Below, piece after piece: positions 16,848-26,902 of a DNA stretch of 64,000 bases. Within the stretch, counting starts at the first letter, position 1. The number at the start of each line of letters is the position of its first letter. A model generated the notes under the pieces. It did not search any database and was not told where the DNA came from. It saw nothing but the letters and a program-made list of their open reading frames with translations. The stretch comes from Cytophagales bacterium UBA2561. Its GTDB lineage: Bacteria > Bacteroidota > Bacteroidia > Cytophagales > Thermoflexibacteraceae. The DNA is taken from positions 17,543-81,542 of the forward strand of contig DDLX01000042.1 in NCBI GenBank assembly GCA_002340355.1. Direction: 5' to 3'. Both the position numbers and the translations under genes were made by a program.

Positions 16848-18122
16848 TTATATTTTATTTAATGCCTGATTAAAGTCGGAAATAATATCATCAATCTTTT
16901 CGATACCTACGGTAACTCTAATTAAATCAGGGGTAACACCTGCATCTTTTTGCTCTTGTTCGGTTAATTGTCTATGGGTCATACTAGCAGGGTGAAGAAC
17001 ACCAGTCCGTACATCGGCAACATGAACCACGATAGCCGCCAACTTCAAAGAGTTCATTACTTTTTCACCCTCTATCGCTCCACCTTTAACCCCAAAAGTC
17101 AAAACCCCACTATTTCCTTTTAGATATTTCTTAGAAAGATTATAAAAAGGATGTCCTTCAAGTCCTGGATAATTTACCCAACTTACATTTTCATGTTCTT
17201 GTAAGAACTCAGCTAATTTTTGTGTGTTTTCACAATGTCTATCCATTCTTACGTGTAGTGTTTCTATGCCTACATTCGTTAAAAAAGCATTCATCGGCGT
17301 TTGGTAACTTCCTAAATCTCTAATCCACTGCACTCTTGCTTTTACGATATAAGCTAAGTTACCAAATTTTTCAGGATACACTAAGCCATGATAACTTGGG
17401 TCAGGATTCACAAATTCGGGAAACTTTTTATTATTCCAATCAAAATTTCCACCGTCAATAATCACTCCGCCAACACTTATAGCGTGTCCGTCTAAATATT
17501 TCGTAGAAGAGTGAATGACAACATTTGCACCATGTTCAAGGGGGCGACAAAGATACGGAGTGGCAAAAGTATTATCAACGATAAAAGGGACATCCATCTC
17601 TTTGGCTAAAGTAGAAAACTTCTCAAAATCAAGCACATCTAATGCAGGATTTGCGATTGTTTCTCCAAAGAGAGCTTTTGTATTGGGTTTAAAATACTTT
17701 TTGAGTTCATCCAATGGGAGGGATGCATCAACTAAAGTGACTTCAATTCCCATCTTTTTAAGTGTATTTGTAAATAGCGAAACCGTACCGCCATAAAGCG
17801 CACCTATGGCAACAAAGTGGTCTCCTGCGGTACAAACATTGGTTATCGCAATCGTAGAAGCGGTCTGACCCGATGAAGTGGCTAAAGCTCCAACCCCTCC
17901 TTCTAGTTCTGCCATTTTATTTTCAAATGCTTCAACCGTAGGATTACTAATTCTTGAATACATATGCCCAGCAACATCCAGATTAAACAAATCTGCAACC
18001 TCTTGTGCAGTATCATATTTATAGGTTGTACTTTGAGCAATAGGAAGTACTCTAGGTTCTCCATTTTTTGGCTTATATCCGCCCTGAATAGCTACTGTTT
18101 CGATACTCCAGTTGTTTTCCAT
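16848..18122 (-). CDS. metY: O-acetylhomoserine sulfhydrylase / aminocarboxypropyltransferase
   Basis: This 424-aa PLP enzyme of the Cys/Met-metabolism family has the length and long C-terminal insert typical of MetY rather than MetB/MetC (about 380 aa). Visible features are YSRISNPT (55-62, phosphate and substrate contacts), the SSGQTAS loop near 83-89, and SSTKYLDGH with the PLP-binding Lys208. It converts O-acetylhomoserine plus sulfide to homocysteine in the cytoplasm. It is a single-gene unit, and no SAM riboswitch was recognised in its leader. A candidate promoter is at 18233-18259. Confidence 0.88.
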   Translation of the reverse strand: MENNWSIETVAIQGGYKPKNGEPRVLPIAQSTTYKYDTAQEVADLFNLDVAGHMYSRISNPTVEAFENKMAELEGGVGALATSSGQTASTIAITNVCTAGDHFVAIGALYGGTVSLFTNTLKKMGIEVTLVDASLPLDELKKYFKPNTKALFGETIANPALDVLDFEKFSTLAKEMDVPFIVDNTFATPYLCRPLEHGANVVIHSSTKYLDGHAISVGGVIIDGGNFDWNNKKFPEFVNPDPSYHGLVYPEKFGNLAYIVKARVQWIRDLGSYQTPMNAFLTNVGIETLHVRMDRHCENTQKLAEFLQEHENVSWVNYPGLEGHPFYNLSKKYLKGNSGVLTFGVKGGAIEGEKVMNSLKLAAIVVHVADVRTGVLHPASMTHRQLTEQEQKDAGVTPDLIRVTVGIEKIDDIISDFNQALNKI

Positions 18123-18232
18123 CTGTTTTCTTTATAATAAGATTGATTATAGTTATTTAATTAAAATTTTATACGTTTTCTACTCCACTAAAATCGGCTA
18201 AAACTTAGAATTAAAAAGAAAAAAATCGACAG

Positions 18233-18259
18233 CAAAGTTAAGAAAATATTATTAATCAA
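18233..18259 (-). promoter_or_regulatory. Candidate Bacteroidota promoter of metY
   Basis: The reverse strand reads TTG, 16 nt, TAACTTTG. The -7 element fits TAnnTTTG, while the spacer is a little short of the usual 19-21. The start codon is about 110 nt downstream. Confidence 0.3.
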
Positions 18260-18402
18260 TATTTTTGGTGGAAATAACTTATTTAAATGTGATCTCAAAA
18301 AGAGATTTTTTTCAAATTATTGATAATCAAAATGTATGAAATTTGAAAATTTTTAAACCCCTCAGCTTCTTAAAAAGTAAGGAGTTTGTTATCTCTTAAA
18401 TA

Positions 18403-19101
18403 TTACTTTCGTAATAAGTCGCTTACCGTCTGAATGCCTCGTGTTTGCGCTTTTTTTACTAAAATTTGAAATAGTTCTGCCGTAGCTAAAGCATCGCCAG
18501 CCGCATTATGTCTAGCCGAATTTCCAATATGGTAGCGTTTACACAAGCTGTCTAATGTATATTCCTGTGGTTTGAATTCATACCAGTTTGCCGTATTTAA
18601 TTCTAATCTTCGGGCAAGATAAAATGTATCTAATGAGGCATTGAATAGGGGGAATTTAAAGTAATGTTGGGTCAATTGTGAAACCATCGTTACGTCAAAA
18701 GCAGCATGATGAGCCACTAAAACATCTCCTTTGATAAAGTCTAGAAATTGAATAACGGCTTCTTCTTCTCCCAAACCATCCTGCAAATCACGGGGAATAA
18801 TTTCGTGTATGGTGACGGCAGACTGCTTAGTTAATTTCCGATTTCGGACAAAAACTTCGAAGGATTCACGGGGCGAAACAATCCCATTTTTGATAGCTAT
18901 TGCACCAATAGAAAGGATTTTATCTTTTTGTGGATCAAAACCTGTAGTTTCAGTATCAAAAACCACAAAACGACAATCCTCGACACGTTTACGAGAAAGT
19001 TTATGTGATTTATTATGATTTACATAGGCACTAACAGAAGAAGAAAATGCACCAGAGCGGGACTTTTGTTGGGCTTGAAACTTATACCAAAAAGAAAACA
19101 T
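18403..19101 (-). CDS. DnaQ-like 3'-5' exonuclease (DEDDh)
   Basis: This 232-aa protein has an RNase T/DnaQ exonuclease domain with all three motifs: FDTETTG (Exo I, about residues 48-54), HHAAFDV (Exo II) and ARHNAAGDALATAELF (Exo III with the DEDDh histidine). The N-terminal 40 residues (FSFWYKFQAQQKSRSGAFSS) are basic and are not part of the fold. Proteins of this size in Bacteroidota are annotated as Pol III epsilon-like or generic 3'-5' exonucleases. No polymerase domain is fused, so the exact role (proofreading, RNA or DNA trimming) is open. It is downstream of a sensor kinase gene, 39 nt apart and in the same direction. Confidence 0.85.
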   Translation of the reverse strand: MFSFWYKFQAQQKSRSGAFSSSVSAYVNHNKSHKLSRKRVEDCRFVVFDTETTGFDPQKDKILSIGAIAIKNGIVSPRESFEVFVRNRKLTKQSAVTIHEIIPRDLQDGLGEEEAVIQFLDFIKGDVLVAHHAAFDVTMVSQLTQHYFKFPLFNASLDTFYLARRLELNTANWYEFKPQEYTLDSLCKRYHIGNSARHNAAGDALATAELFQILVKKAQTRGIQTVSDLLRK

Positions 19102-19140
19102 ACTTGCTTTTTCATTAATTTTATTACTCGTGCTGGAAAG

Positions 19141-21594
19141 TTACGTAGAAAAAACAGAAACGCCATATTTTTGAGGAAGTATTTTCGTCTTACAAAATAA
19201 AAAAATACTACACATTGCTCCGCCTTGATTTCGATTTGCAACTTCGATTATTCCGCCATGATTTTCAATAATTTGATGAGTAATAAATAATCCAAGTCCT
19301 GTGCCTTTGCCAACATCTTGAGTCGTAAAAAATGGCTCAAATACTTTTTTGTGGACTTCCTCAGGAATTCCTATTCCATTGTCAGCAATTAGAATCTGCA
19401 CGCCATGTTGAGCCTTATCGTATTTGGTCGTAATTTCAATTTTTCCTTTTTGGTTATCTACTGCTTGAATAGCATTATTAAGTACATTCAAAAATACTTG
19501 ATTAATTTCCCCAGGAATGCAATCAACCAAAGGAATATTTTCGGCATAATGTCGGCAAACTTTAATATTTTGGATTGAATAATGCAAAACTGTCAAAGTG
19601 GCTTCTAAATTTTCATGAATATCAATGGGTTTAGGCATATTTTGGTCAAGGCGTGAAAAAATTTTAAGTCCTCGAACAATGCCTTCAATTCGCTCTGAAC
19701 CTTGTCGAATATCATCAATGGCTTCCAGAATATCATTTGGTAATTCCGAAAAATATAATTTATCCTTAAGATCTTGGAGTTTTTTAGCTTGTTTTTGATG
19801 TTCTTCAATATCCTTAATATTTTCTAAATCAATTTGTTGCTCTAAAATTTTCAATAAATCTTTGAAGTCTTGTTCCAAGGTTTCGGAAGCAGATGCAATA
19901 AAATTAATTGGGTTATTAAATTCATGTGCCACTCCTGCGGTAAGTTGTCCAACCGAAGCCATTTTTTCAGATTGTAACATCTGAGCCTGTGTTGCTTGCA
20001 ATTTCTGAAGTGTTTTTTGCAATTCCTGATTCGCCTCTTCGGCTTTTTGTTTTTCCTTTGTAATTATTTGATATTGTGAGTCGATTTGCGTGTTTTTTCG
20101 TTTTAGTTTCCGAACGGCTTGATTTCGCTGGCGTAACGTATAAAATAAGACGATTAAAAATATAATCATCAATAACAAGCCTCCTCCAACCGTCATAAGT
20201 TGCATACGTTGAATATCAAGTTCTTGAGCTTGCTTTTGTTGTTGTGTTCGAAGTATTTCGTTTTCTTTTCGGGCTTTATCCATTTCAGCTTCAATTCGCA
20301 TTCCAGCTAGTTTATTCGCATTCAGCTTTGAAAAAATACTATCCTTAACTGAAATGTGCTTCTGATAATATTCAAGAGAAGTTTTATAGTTTCCTTGTTT
20401 TTCATAAATACAAGACATATTTCTATAATTACTTCGGATAATATCCGTATATCCCTCTTTCTTAGCAATACTCATACTATGCCGAGTGGCACGCATGGCT
20501 TTAATTAATAGCTTCATTTTCAAATAACTACGACTCAACCCTTCGTCAGACTTAGCGATCAGATATCGGTCATTTACTAAGTGAGCGGATAATCCTGCGT
20601 ATCGAAAAAACAATTCTCCCTTCTCATCTTCTCCTTTTTTGAGATAAGTATTAGCACGATGAATATTACATAATACTTTATCACGTATCTTATGATGTTT
20701 ATCAAATTTATTGTATGCTAATTCATAATACTTTAGCGCATTATCATACTCTTTTTTGGTTTCAAAAACTTTCCCTATATTCCGAAGTGTGTAAGCTTCT
20801 CCAATTTCATAATGACTTTGTTTAGCTAATTTCAAAGCTTGCTCAAAATACTCATATGCAACTGCACTATTCTTCCAGTGTAGATATAACTCTCCAATCC
20901 GATTTTGTAGGATAATCGTTCCATTTTCATCATTTTGTTTATGTCGAAGATGTAGGGCATCTTCATAGTACTCGGCAGCTTGATTATAATCACCCCACGC
21001 CTCATAAATTTCTCCAATTGCTTTTTGAGTATTCGCCACATCATCAATATGTTGCTGATCATGAGCAATTTGTAAGGCATCTTTGTAATAACGTAAAGCT
21101 TCAGATAACTTTCCTGTATTTTGAGCATATTCTCCCATCTCCAGATGACACTCCTTAATACGAATCGAATCTTGGAATTCGTAAGCCATCCAAACTGCTT
21201 GATTATACATAAGAGCTGCCGAATCATACATCTGTAACCTTCGATAAAATCTACCTACATTTCGGTAAGCTTCGTATTTTATTTCCCACTTTTTTGTCAT
21301 CTGAGCAACTTGTTGAGAATGACTCAATGCGTTTCGAAGTTGTGACTTAGTTTCCTTAGATAGAATAGGTAACATATTCGAAAGTTGATTCAGAATATGG
21401 TGTTGTTCTTCAAATGATGACGTATGAATAAGTTTTTTCTGTAGAGAATCAAACAAGGTATTGGCAGTACTTTGTTGTGCCTGCGTTTTTTGCCAATATC
21501 CCATTAAACCTATCATTATCAGCCCATAGCGGAGATAAGTATGCCAACAAAAACGTAAATAAAACGGCTTCATGTTTTGCATTTTCGCACTCAA
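19141..21594 (-). CDS. TPR sensor histidine kinase
   Basis: This 817-aa membrane sensor has a signal peptide or anchor (GLIMIGLMGYWQKTQAQQ). A periplasmic array of tetratricopeptide repeats spans about residues 100-420 (for example IGEIYEAWGDYNQAAEYYEDAL). One transmembrane helix (about 467-487) and a coiled coil of about 50 residues follow, then the kinase core: MASVGQLTAGVAHEFNNPIN with phospho-acceptor His557, N-box NVLNNAIQA, and G boxes DNGIGIPEE and GKGTGLGLFITHQII. All catalytic residues look intact. No response regulator is adjacent. It follows a second large kinase gene (21687-24005) by 92 nt, so the two are probably co-transcribed. The ligand is unknown. Confidence 0.85.
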   Translation of the reverse strand: MSAKMQNMKPFYLRFCWHTYLRYGLIMIGLMGYWQKTQAQQSTANTLFDSLQKKLIHTSSFEEQHHILNQLSNMLPILSKETKSQLRNALSHSQQVAQMTKKWEIKYEAYRNVGRFYRRLQMYDSAALMYNQAVWMAYEFQDSIRIKECHLEMGEYAQNTGKLSEALRYYKDALQIAHDQQHIDDVANTQKAIGEIYEAWGDYNQAAEYYEDALHLRHKQNDENGTIILQNRIGELYLHWKNSAVAYEYFEQALKLAKQSHYEIGEAYTLRNIGKVFETKKEYDNALKYYELAYNKFDKHHKIRDKVLCNIHRANTYLKKGEDEKGELFFRYAGLSAHLVNDRYLIAKSDEGLSRSYLKMKLLIKAMRATRHSMSIAKKEGYTDIIRSNYRNMSCIYEKQGNYKTSLEYYQKHISVKDSIFSKLNANKLAGMRIEAEMDKARKENEILRTQQQKQAQELDIQRMQLMTVGGGLLLMIIFLIVLFYTLRQRNQAVRKLKRKNTQIDSQYQIITKEKQKAEEANQELQKTLQKLQATQAQMLQSEKMASVGQLTAGVAHEFNNPINFIASASETLEQDFKDLLKILEQQIDLENIKDIEEHQKQAKKLQDLKDKLYFSELPNDILEAIDDIRQGSERIEGIVRGLKIFSRLDQNMPKPIDIHENLEATLTVLHYSIQNIKVCRHYAENIPLVDCIPGEINQVFLNVLNNAIQAVDNQKGKIEITTKYDKAQHGVQILIADNGIGIPEEVHKKVFEPFFTTQDVGKGTGLGLFITHQIIENHGGIIEVANRNQGGAMCSIFLFCKTKILPQKYGVSVFST

Positions 21595-21686
21595 ATTGGA
21601 GTCTATTATTCACACTGAATAATTTTAACTTATGTTGAGAATGTCGTGTTTGTTGCCTTTCTTGAAAAGAAAATAATCAATTGATT

Positions 21687-24005
21687 TTAGTTATATTGAG
21701 TAATCGGTAATCGAATAATAAAAGAAGTTCCTTTATTCTCTTGACTTTCTACTTTGATTTCTCCCCGATGTTGTTCAATAATACTATGTGAGATGGCTAA
21801 TCCCAATCCTGTCGACCCCGATTTTCCATATGTAAAGAAAGGGTCAAAGATTTTTGGTTGGTAAGATTCTGGAATTCCTTTCCCTGTATCTTTTACGATA
21901 ATTTTTACAAAGTTATTGTTTTCATATTCTGTTGAAATCGAAATTGTTCCAATGTTTGGAATTGCTTGAATCGCATTTAGTAATAAATTCATGAAAACCT
22001 GATTCAACTGTCCAGGATACCCTTCCATATTGGTAATTCGTGCATCGTAATCTTTGGTAATCCGAATTCGAGATTCATATTCTCCTCGTAACAAATTTAA
22101 GGTAACGTCTAAATTTTCATGTAAATCTATGATTTTCAAAACATCTTCGTCCAAGCGGGAAAATGTCCGTAATCCTTTTACAATCTTCATTGTTCGATTT
22201 GCTCCTGTCTTAATGTCAATTAGTACTTGTGCAATATCATCTTTTAGCTCGCCATAATTTAATAAAATTTTGAGTTTTTTGACCTCTTTCCGCACTTTTT
22301 CGAGTTCTTCAGGAGTTTGTGCCTCGTCAATCGCCGCATATTTATCTGAAATTTCCACCAAATCATCCAAAAGCGTTTGTACAGTATCTACTCCAGCATA
22401 AACAAAATTAATTGGATTATTTATTTCGTGTGCCATACCTGCTGTCAATTGTCCAAGTGAAGCCATTTTTTCAGAATGAATCAGACGAGTTTGAGTAGTT
22501 TTGAGGTCTTCGAGAGCCACGCGTAATTTTTCTTTCTGATGTTCGAGTTTACTATTTTTGATAACAACTTCCTGCCCTACTCTTCGAATTTTCTCAGATT
22601 GTACGCTAATTTTTTCTTGCTGACGAATTAACTCCTCATTTTTTCTCTGAAGTTTTGCTTGATTATCAGATAATTGCCGATTTATTTTCTCAAGGGATTT
22701 TGTTCGTTCTTGTACAATATGCTCTAAGTTCTGATTCGTATAATTTAGTTTATGACTTAACTCTTCCGAATTTTGCAATGCTTTTGTAAATCGAAAAGCA
22801 AGAGTCAAAGCTTGCGCTCCCACAAAAGCAAATATTCCCATAGGAACATAAAACCCTGTATTAATTACCCGTTGAACATACAAAATATCATTAATCATAG
22901 CCATAAATAATATTATTGCTCCTGATAAACAGACTCGGCTTGCTCTTCGGTTATTTTTTATAGCTAACACAATGACTATCAACAGATAAATTCCTGAAAG
23001 CATGGAGAAAATTTGATATATTCCAAGCGTATGAGTAAAAATAGAAGGAGGAAGAATAATGACTAAAACGCCAAAAAGCAAGCTAATTGCGGTTATTAAT
23101 CGAATAATATTATTCGAAGACTCATTCGGAAATAATGAATATACGAAGTGGGCAATTAATGGAATACTTAGATAAAAGGTAAGGTACTCTATTTTTATAA
23201 GAATATTCCAGTTTCCAATTAAGTAGTGTAACAAAAATTCACCTGTCGTAATCGTTCGCAAACCAATCATAAAACAAAGTCCTCCAAAATATAGGGCTTC
23301 CACCAATTGACGACGCAAATAATACAATCCAAAATGATAAATACCCATAATAAGTATTGCTCCAAGTATCAATACATCAAAGAACCATGCTTGTTCCCGT
23401 TCTGTCCGAAGTTGTTCTTCTGTTCCAAACTTAATTGGAAACCAAGCTCCTCCTGAACGATGTTCAAAATTAGCGACCTGTACCACAATGTCTAATTGGT
23501 CGGAATCAGGAATAAAGTCGGCTACAGCAGGCGCATAATAGGCTTCTGTCTCATCCGCACTTCGTCCGACTTTTCCTGCTTGATAAATTTTCTTGCCATT
23601 GACATAAATTTTGCAGGCAGATCCAAAAGTTTTTAGCCGTAGAGCAGCTTTAGAAACCTTCTTTCTATTTAATAAAACATTAAGCCGAAAAGAAGCATAC
23701 CCCTCTGCACCTAATTTTTTACCTGCTACTTGTTGGCCATTCCAAATCGAAGGTAAAGTGATATAACTTGTTACATCCACAGGATTCGTATCAGGAAAGT
23801 CGTCTTCGTAGAGGAATTGTCGCCAATAAAACTTCCACTCTCCTCTTAATTCTACAGCTCCGTCTCCCTCAAAATCCCAATAACGTAAGTCAATTTGTCC
23901 TTTCTTGACTTCAGGAATAGGCATATCCGCCTGAGCATAAGGAAGTCCAATGAACAGCAGACTAATAACACCAAGTAAACATTTAATCAAAAAAACTTGT
24001 TTCAT
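21687..24005 (-). CDS. 7TMR-DISM sensor histidine kinase
   Basis: This 772-aa protein begins with a signal peptide (ending LPYAQA), then an extracytoplasmic beta-sandwich (about 35-205: GEWKFYWRQFL, LPSIWNG, YVNGKKIYQAG) of the 7TMR-DISM extracellular type. Seven transmembrane helices (about 213-410) and a long coiled coil (420-510) follow. The kinase core is MASLGQLTAGMAHEINNPIN with His526, N-box LLLNAIQAI, and G boxes DTGKGIPES and GSTGLGLAISHSII. The fold of the outer domain suggests binding of carbohydrate-like or other small ligands, which is unproven. It is probably in an operon with the TPR kinase downstream. No response regulator is seen within the window. Confidence 0.87.
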   Translation of the reverse strand: MKQVFLIKCLLGVISLLFIGLPYAQADMPIPEVKKGQIDLRYWDFEGDGAVELRGEWKFYWRQFLYEDDFPDTNPVDVTSYITLPSIWNGQQVAGKKLGAEGYASFRLNVLLNRKKVSKAALRLKTFGSACKIYVNGKKIYQAGKVGRSADETEAYYAPAVADFIPDSDQLDIVVQVANFEHRSGGAWFPIKFGTEEQLRTEREQAWFFDVLILGAILIMGIYHFGLYYLRRQLVEALYFGGLCFMIGLRTITTGEFLLHYLIGNWNILIKIEYLTFYLSIPLIAHFVYSLFPNESSNNIIRLITAISLLFGVLVIILPPSIFTHTLGIYQIFSMLSGIYLLIVIVLAIKNNRRASRVCLSGAIILFMAMINDILYVQRVINTGFYVPMGIFAFVGAQALTLAFRFTKALQNSEELSHKLNYTNQNLEHIVQERTKSLEKINRQLSDNQAKLQRKNEELIRQQEKISVQSEKIRRVGQEVVIKNSKLEHQKEKLRVALEDLKTTQTRLIHSEKMASLGQLTAGMAHEINNPINFVYAGVDTVQTLLDDLVEISDKYAAIDEAQTPEELEKVRKEVKKLKILLNYGELKDDIAQVLIDIKTGANRTMKIVKGLRTFSRLDEDVLKIIDLHENLDVTLNLLRGEYESRIRITKDYDARITNMEGYPGQLNQVFMNLLLNAIQAIPNIGTISISTEYENNNFVKIIVKDTGKGIPESYQPKIFDPFFTYGKSGSTGLGLAISHSIIEQHRGEIKVESQENKGTSFIIRLPITQYN

Positions 24006-24556
24006 AGATTACAATAACAAATGACTTGATTCTAAAGAGTTATTAAAGCAATTGTCGTGCATTTTTTTAGCACTTTTAAGTGGAGTCTTTTTTTCTCATT
24101 TATTTGTCTCTTGAAAAACCTCTGAGATTATTGAAAGTTCCATAAAAAATAGGCTAAAGCGATTTTACTTTAGAAAATGATTTGAAAATTTTTAGAAAAT
24201 AACATAGAGTTGTGGATATTAACTTCTACAAATAACCGTAAGATATTATTTACAAAAGAAGCGTAACCAATGTCTTATCTAGGTTACCTCTTAATCCCCT
24301 CTTTTTAACGATCTAATCAATAGTATAAAAAAAACTCATAATGCTCAAGACACCATGAGATTTAATAGATAATTTGTATGGAGAAGATGTATTTTCGTCA
24401 AGCTTGGAAGTAATTGATTAATACCTTGCATCTATATCAAAGTTCTTTCCTATACTCTTAAATAGTTTCTTTCCCAGAAACTGTATATAATGAAGAATAA
24501 CTGAAATGATATGTTAATAAATTTATGTAGTATAGCAAACTAAAGATGTTGACTTA
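24006..24556. other. AT-rich intergenic region without a recognisable gene
   Basis: This 551-bp gap lies between the 5' end of the 7TMR kinase gene and the 3' end of the 524-aa gene. It holds only short hairpins, such as CTAAAG/CTTTAG near 24152-24172 and AGTTTCT-TTCCC-AGAAACT at 24464-24482. The second could help end transcription of the gene at 24557-26131. Confidence 0.4.
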
Positions 24557-26131
24557 TCACATTTCCAAAGTCATATCAAGGAGCTGTTTTTTTGTAACCA
24601 AACTCCGATAAGTTTCTAAAAAAGAGGTTTTAGATAGTTTGCCTTTTATCCAAGTTTGTAACAAATTGTATTCTAATTTTTGCCAAGGTAAATCTTGTTC
24701 AGGAAGCCGATACAAATAATCTTCTATCTCAGAAATAATCTTTAGGGTATCCTCATTATCGACAGTATTGTATAGTTTACGTAATTTTTTGAGTAATACA
24801 ATTTCTAAAGTCGTATCATATTCCTGTTTTTTAAAGAAACGATTAGCTGAACGATACGTATAATCTAAAACATCTAAATTGCCTATTTCATAATCCAGTA
24901 TGATATTCCAAATCCGCAAAAAACACTTATGAGTGCTGTATATATGTTGATACTTATCATTTTTCAAAATATAATTATATCGTAGGGCATTCTGTAGATC
25001 ATTCACCAAAAAATATCCCATACTCATCATTTGTTGGATACGAAACTCCCAAAAAATGCCACATGCCTGTCTATCTTTTTGGCTTATGTCTTCCAATTTT
25101 TCTGTTAATTCTGTAGGAGAGGCATAGGCTAAGCACTCTAAACATTCAATTACAGAAATGAGCAATTCTTGCGCTTCTTGAGGTATAAAGTCAATAAGTG
25201 TGGTTTCTATTTCAGTTAAATATATCTTATAATCTGCTGATAAGTTAGTTACTATTCCTATCCATAGATATTCAAAAATATGTTTAATATACTCTTCTGA
25301 AAAGAATTTTTTCTTAGTATCATTTTCTTCCCAAAGCTTCATAAGTTTTTGATAATAACCATACGAATGCTGATAATTATTCAACGATATATGATATAAA
25401 GCATTAATTTCATAATAAGAAAGCCTTACTCGAAAGGAGAATTTGGTAAGTGATTGGTTCATGACCATATTATCAATGAGACATAATAATTCGTGCTTAT
25501 TTTCTAGGATATTAACCTTACCTTGTTGCTGATGTATCAATTTTACCTTTGTTAGTAATTCCAGCAATTCGATATTCAATTTTGTTTCTTCTAATAAGGT
25601 TAAGTCTTCTTCTATGGATGAATTGTATGTTGAAGAATATAAAACGTATTGTGATAATCGATTTTCCCAAGTGGTTACTTGTGGCATATAGCTATAAACT
25701 TCCCGTTTCAGAATGACACGCCTTGCTTTTTGTAGTACTGTAAAGCTTTGTTGATATAGCGTTTTATGATATAAAATCGCTGTCTGTTCTAATAATCCCT
25801 GAATTTCAAAATTAGGATTATGTTCACGATATAAGTACCTTATATTCATTAAGATTTTTTGATAAAGTACATATTTTATATTTGCAAATTTATGCCTATT
25901 AAGACGCATATATTTTTGCAATGCAAAATACAACTTGTCTTCATTGTATTCTAACTGTTTATCTATCATTTCAAACATCTTTAAGTATGTCTTCAGCCTC
26001 GTTTCTCCTCCACTCTGTTTGAAGGTCATTTTTAAGTATCTTTTTTCTGATTTTGTTAATGATTTTATCAGAACGAATAAATCTTGATTACTGAGGTTGC
26101 TCATGGTAAATGAATAGTTATTTCTTTTCAT
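24557..26131 (-). CDS. Helical (TPR-like) protein of the LTKSEKRY type, function unknown
   Basis: This 524-aa protein is almost entirely alpha-helical with many Leu, Tyr and Glu, consistent with a TPR/HEAT-like solenoid. No signal peptide or transmembrane helix is present. The N-terminal segment LSNQDLFVLIKSLTKSEKRY, followed by LKMTFKQSG, is a hallmark shared by a family of Bacteroidota proteins without known function. The start could be Met1 (MKRNNYSFT) or Met10 (MSNLSNQD), and the latter matches the family better. The gene stands alone, and a MITE lies 95 bp upstream of its start. I do not assign a role. Confidence 0.6.
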   Translation of the reverse strand: MKRNNYSFTMSNLSNQDLFVLIKSLTKSEKRYLKMTFKQSGGETRLKTYLKMFEMIDKQLEYNEDKLYFALQKYMRLNRHKFANIKYVLYQKILMNIRYLYREHNPNFEIQGLLEQTAILYHKTLYQQSFTVLQKARRVILKREVYSYMPQVTTWENRLSQYVLYSSTYNSSIEEDLTLLEETKLNIELLELLTKVKLIHQQQGKVNILENKHELLCLIDNMVMNQSLTKFSFRVRLSYYEINALYHISLNNYQHSYGYYQKLMKLWEENDTKKKFFSEEYIKHIFEYLWIGIVTNLSADYKIYLTEIETTLIDFIPQEAQELLISVIECLECLAYASPTELTEKLEDISQKDRQACGIFWEFRIQQMMSMGYFLVNDLQNALRYNYILKNDKYQHIYSTHKCFLRIWNIILDYEIGNLDVLDYTYRSANRFFKKQEYDTTLEIVLLKKLRKLYNTVDNEDTLKIISEIEDYLYRLPEQDLPWQKLEYNLLQTWIKGKLSKTSFLETYRSLVTKKQLLDMTLEM

Positions 26132-26225
26132 GAGCGATATTAATTATGTATTTGGTTACTATCTAACCTTTTTTAAGGGCAAATCACATATTCAAAAAAA
26201 ATATATAGTTTTTCAAAAAACAATA

Positions 26226-26403
26226 AGAGGTTGCTTAAATTTTTATATAAAAATTTGACTATCAAGTTTTTATATAAATTTTCATAAAGTAAGGTTTGCA
26301 AACTCTACTTTATGGACATCAGCGATTTTGAGCAATGAAAGCTATTTCAGTAAATAAAGTTTATTCTCTAAATATATTTTTCAAAAATTTTTAAACAACC
26401 TCT
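26226..26403. repeat. MITE-like element, family A (178 bp)
   Basis: It opens with AGAGGTTGCTTAAATTTTT and closes with CAAAAATTTTTAAACAACC plus TCT. Inside, 26284-26315 is a near-palindrome, CATAAAGTA-AGGTTTGC followed by its complement with two mismatches. The core matches the palindrome of MITE family B at 9081-9120. There is no ORF. Confidence 0.65.
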
Positions 26404-26902
26404 AAGCCTTGTTATGTTTTTATCATAACATTTTGTCATTTATGATTATATGACTAGAAGCAATTTTGAACCTATAAACAAAGTCATGATAAAATATAGC
26501 TCAATAGGATAGGGCAAAATATTTATCATGTACGTATTTTACAAGATTTAAATAAAATAGATAATTGATAAGACGATTTCTTTCGGTGAGATAGCTTGGA
26601 GAAAAACATAATTACAAAAAAAAATCTGACATAAAGTCCTAGAAGGTTATGCCAGATTTTATAAATAGTGAATTTAGGTTTGTAATTATTACGAATTATT
26701 TAGTACACCCTAAAAAGGGCTGGTATCGCTGCATTTAAATACTCACAATGGTATCTGATAATACCTTGATTGGTATTTTAACAAAGTGACACCAATAAAA
26801 ACTTAGAATTATTTAATAATGAATGTGGATATAATATATTGAATATCATTTTATTACAAAAAAATTCAGGTGTAAATTTGATTTGAATCGGTATTCATGT
26901 GA
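26404..26902. other. Intergenic region downstream of the IS110 remnant
   Basis: About 500 bp without a gene. One hairpin is clear at 26621-26660: AAAATCTG and CAGATTTT close a second stem CATAA/TTATG, separated by single-base mismatches. It is a possible terminator or a relic of the IS110 element's flank. IS110 elements lack terminal inverted repeats, so borders cannot be read. Confidence 0.35.

Noticed and set aside
18290..18400. Further MITE family A copy
   Set aside because: TTTGAAAATTTTTAAACCCC resembles the right end, but the diagnostic AACAACCTCT is absent and no left end is present.
18123..18402. SAM riboswitch ahead of metY
   Set aside because: I looked for a structured leader but saw only AT-rich DNA and a promoter-like box.
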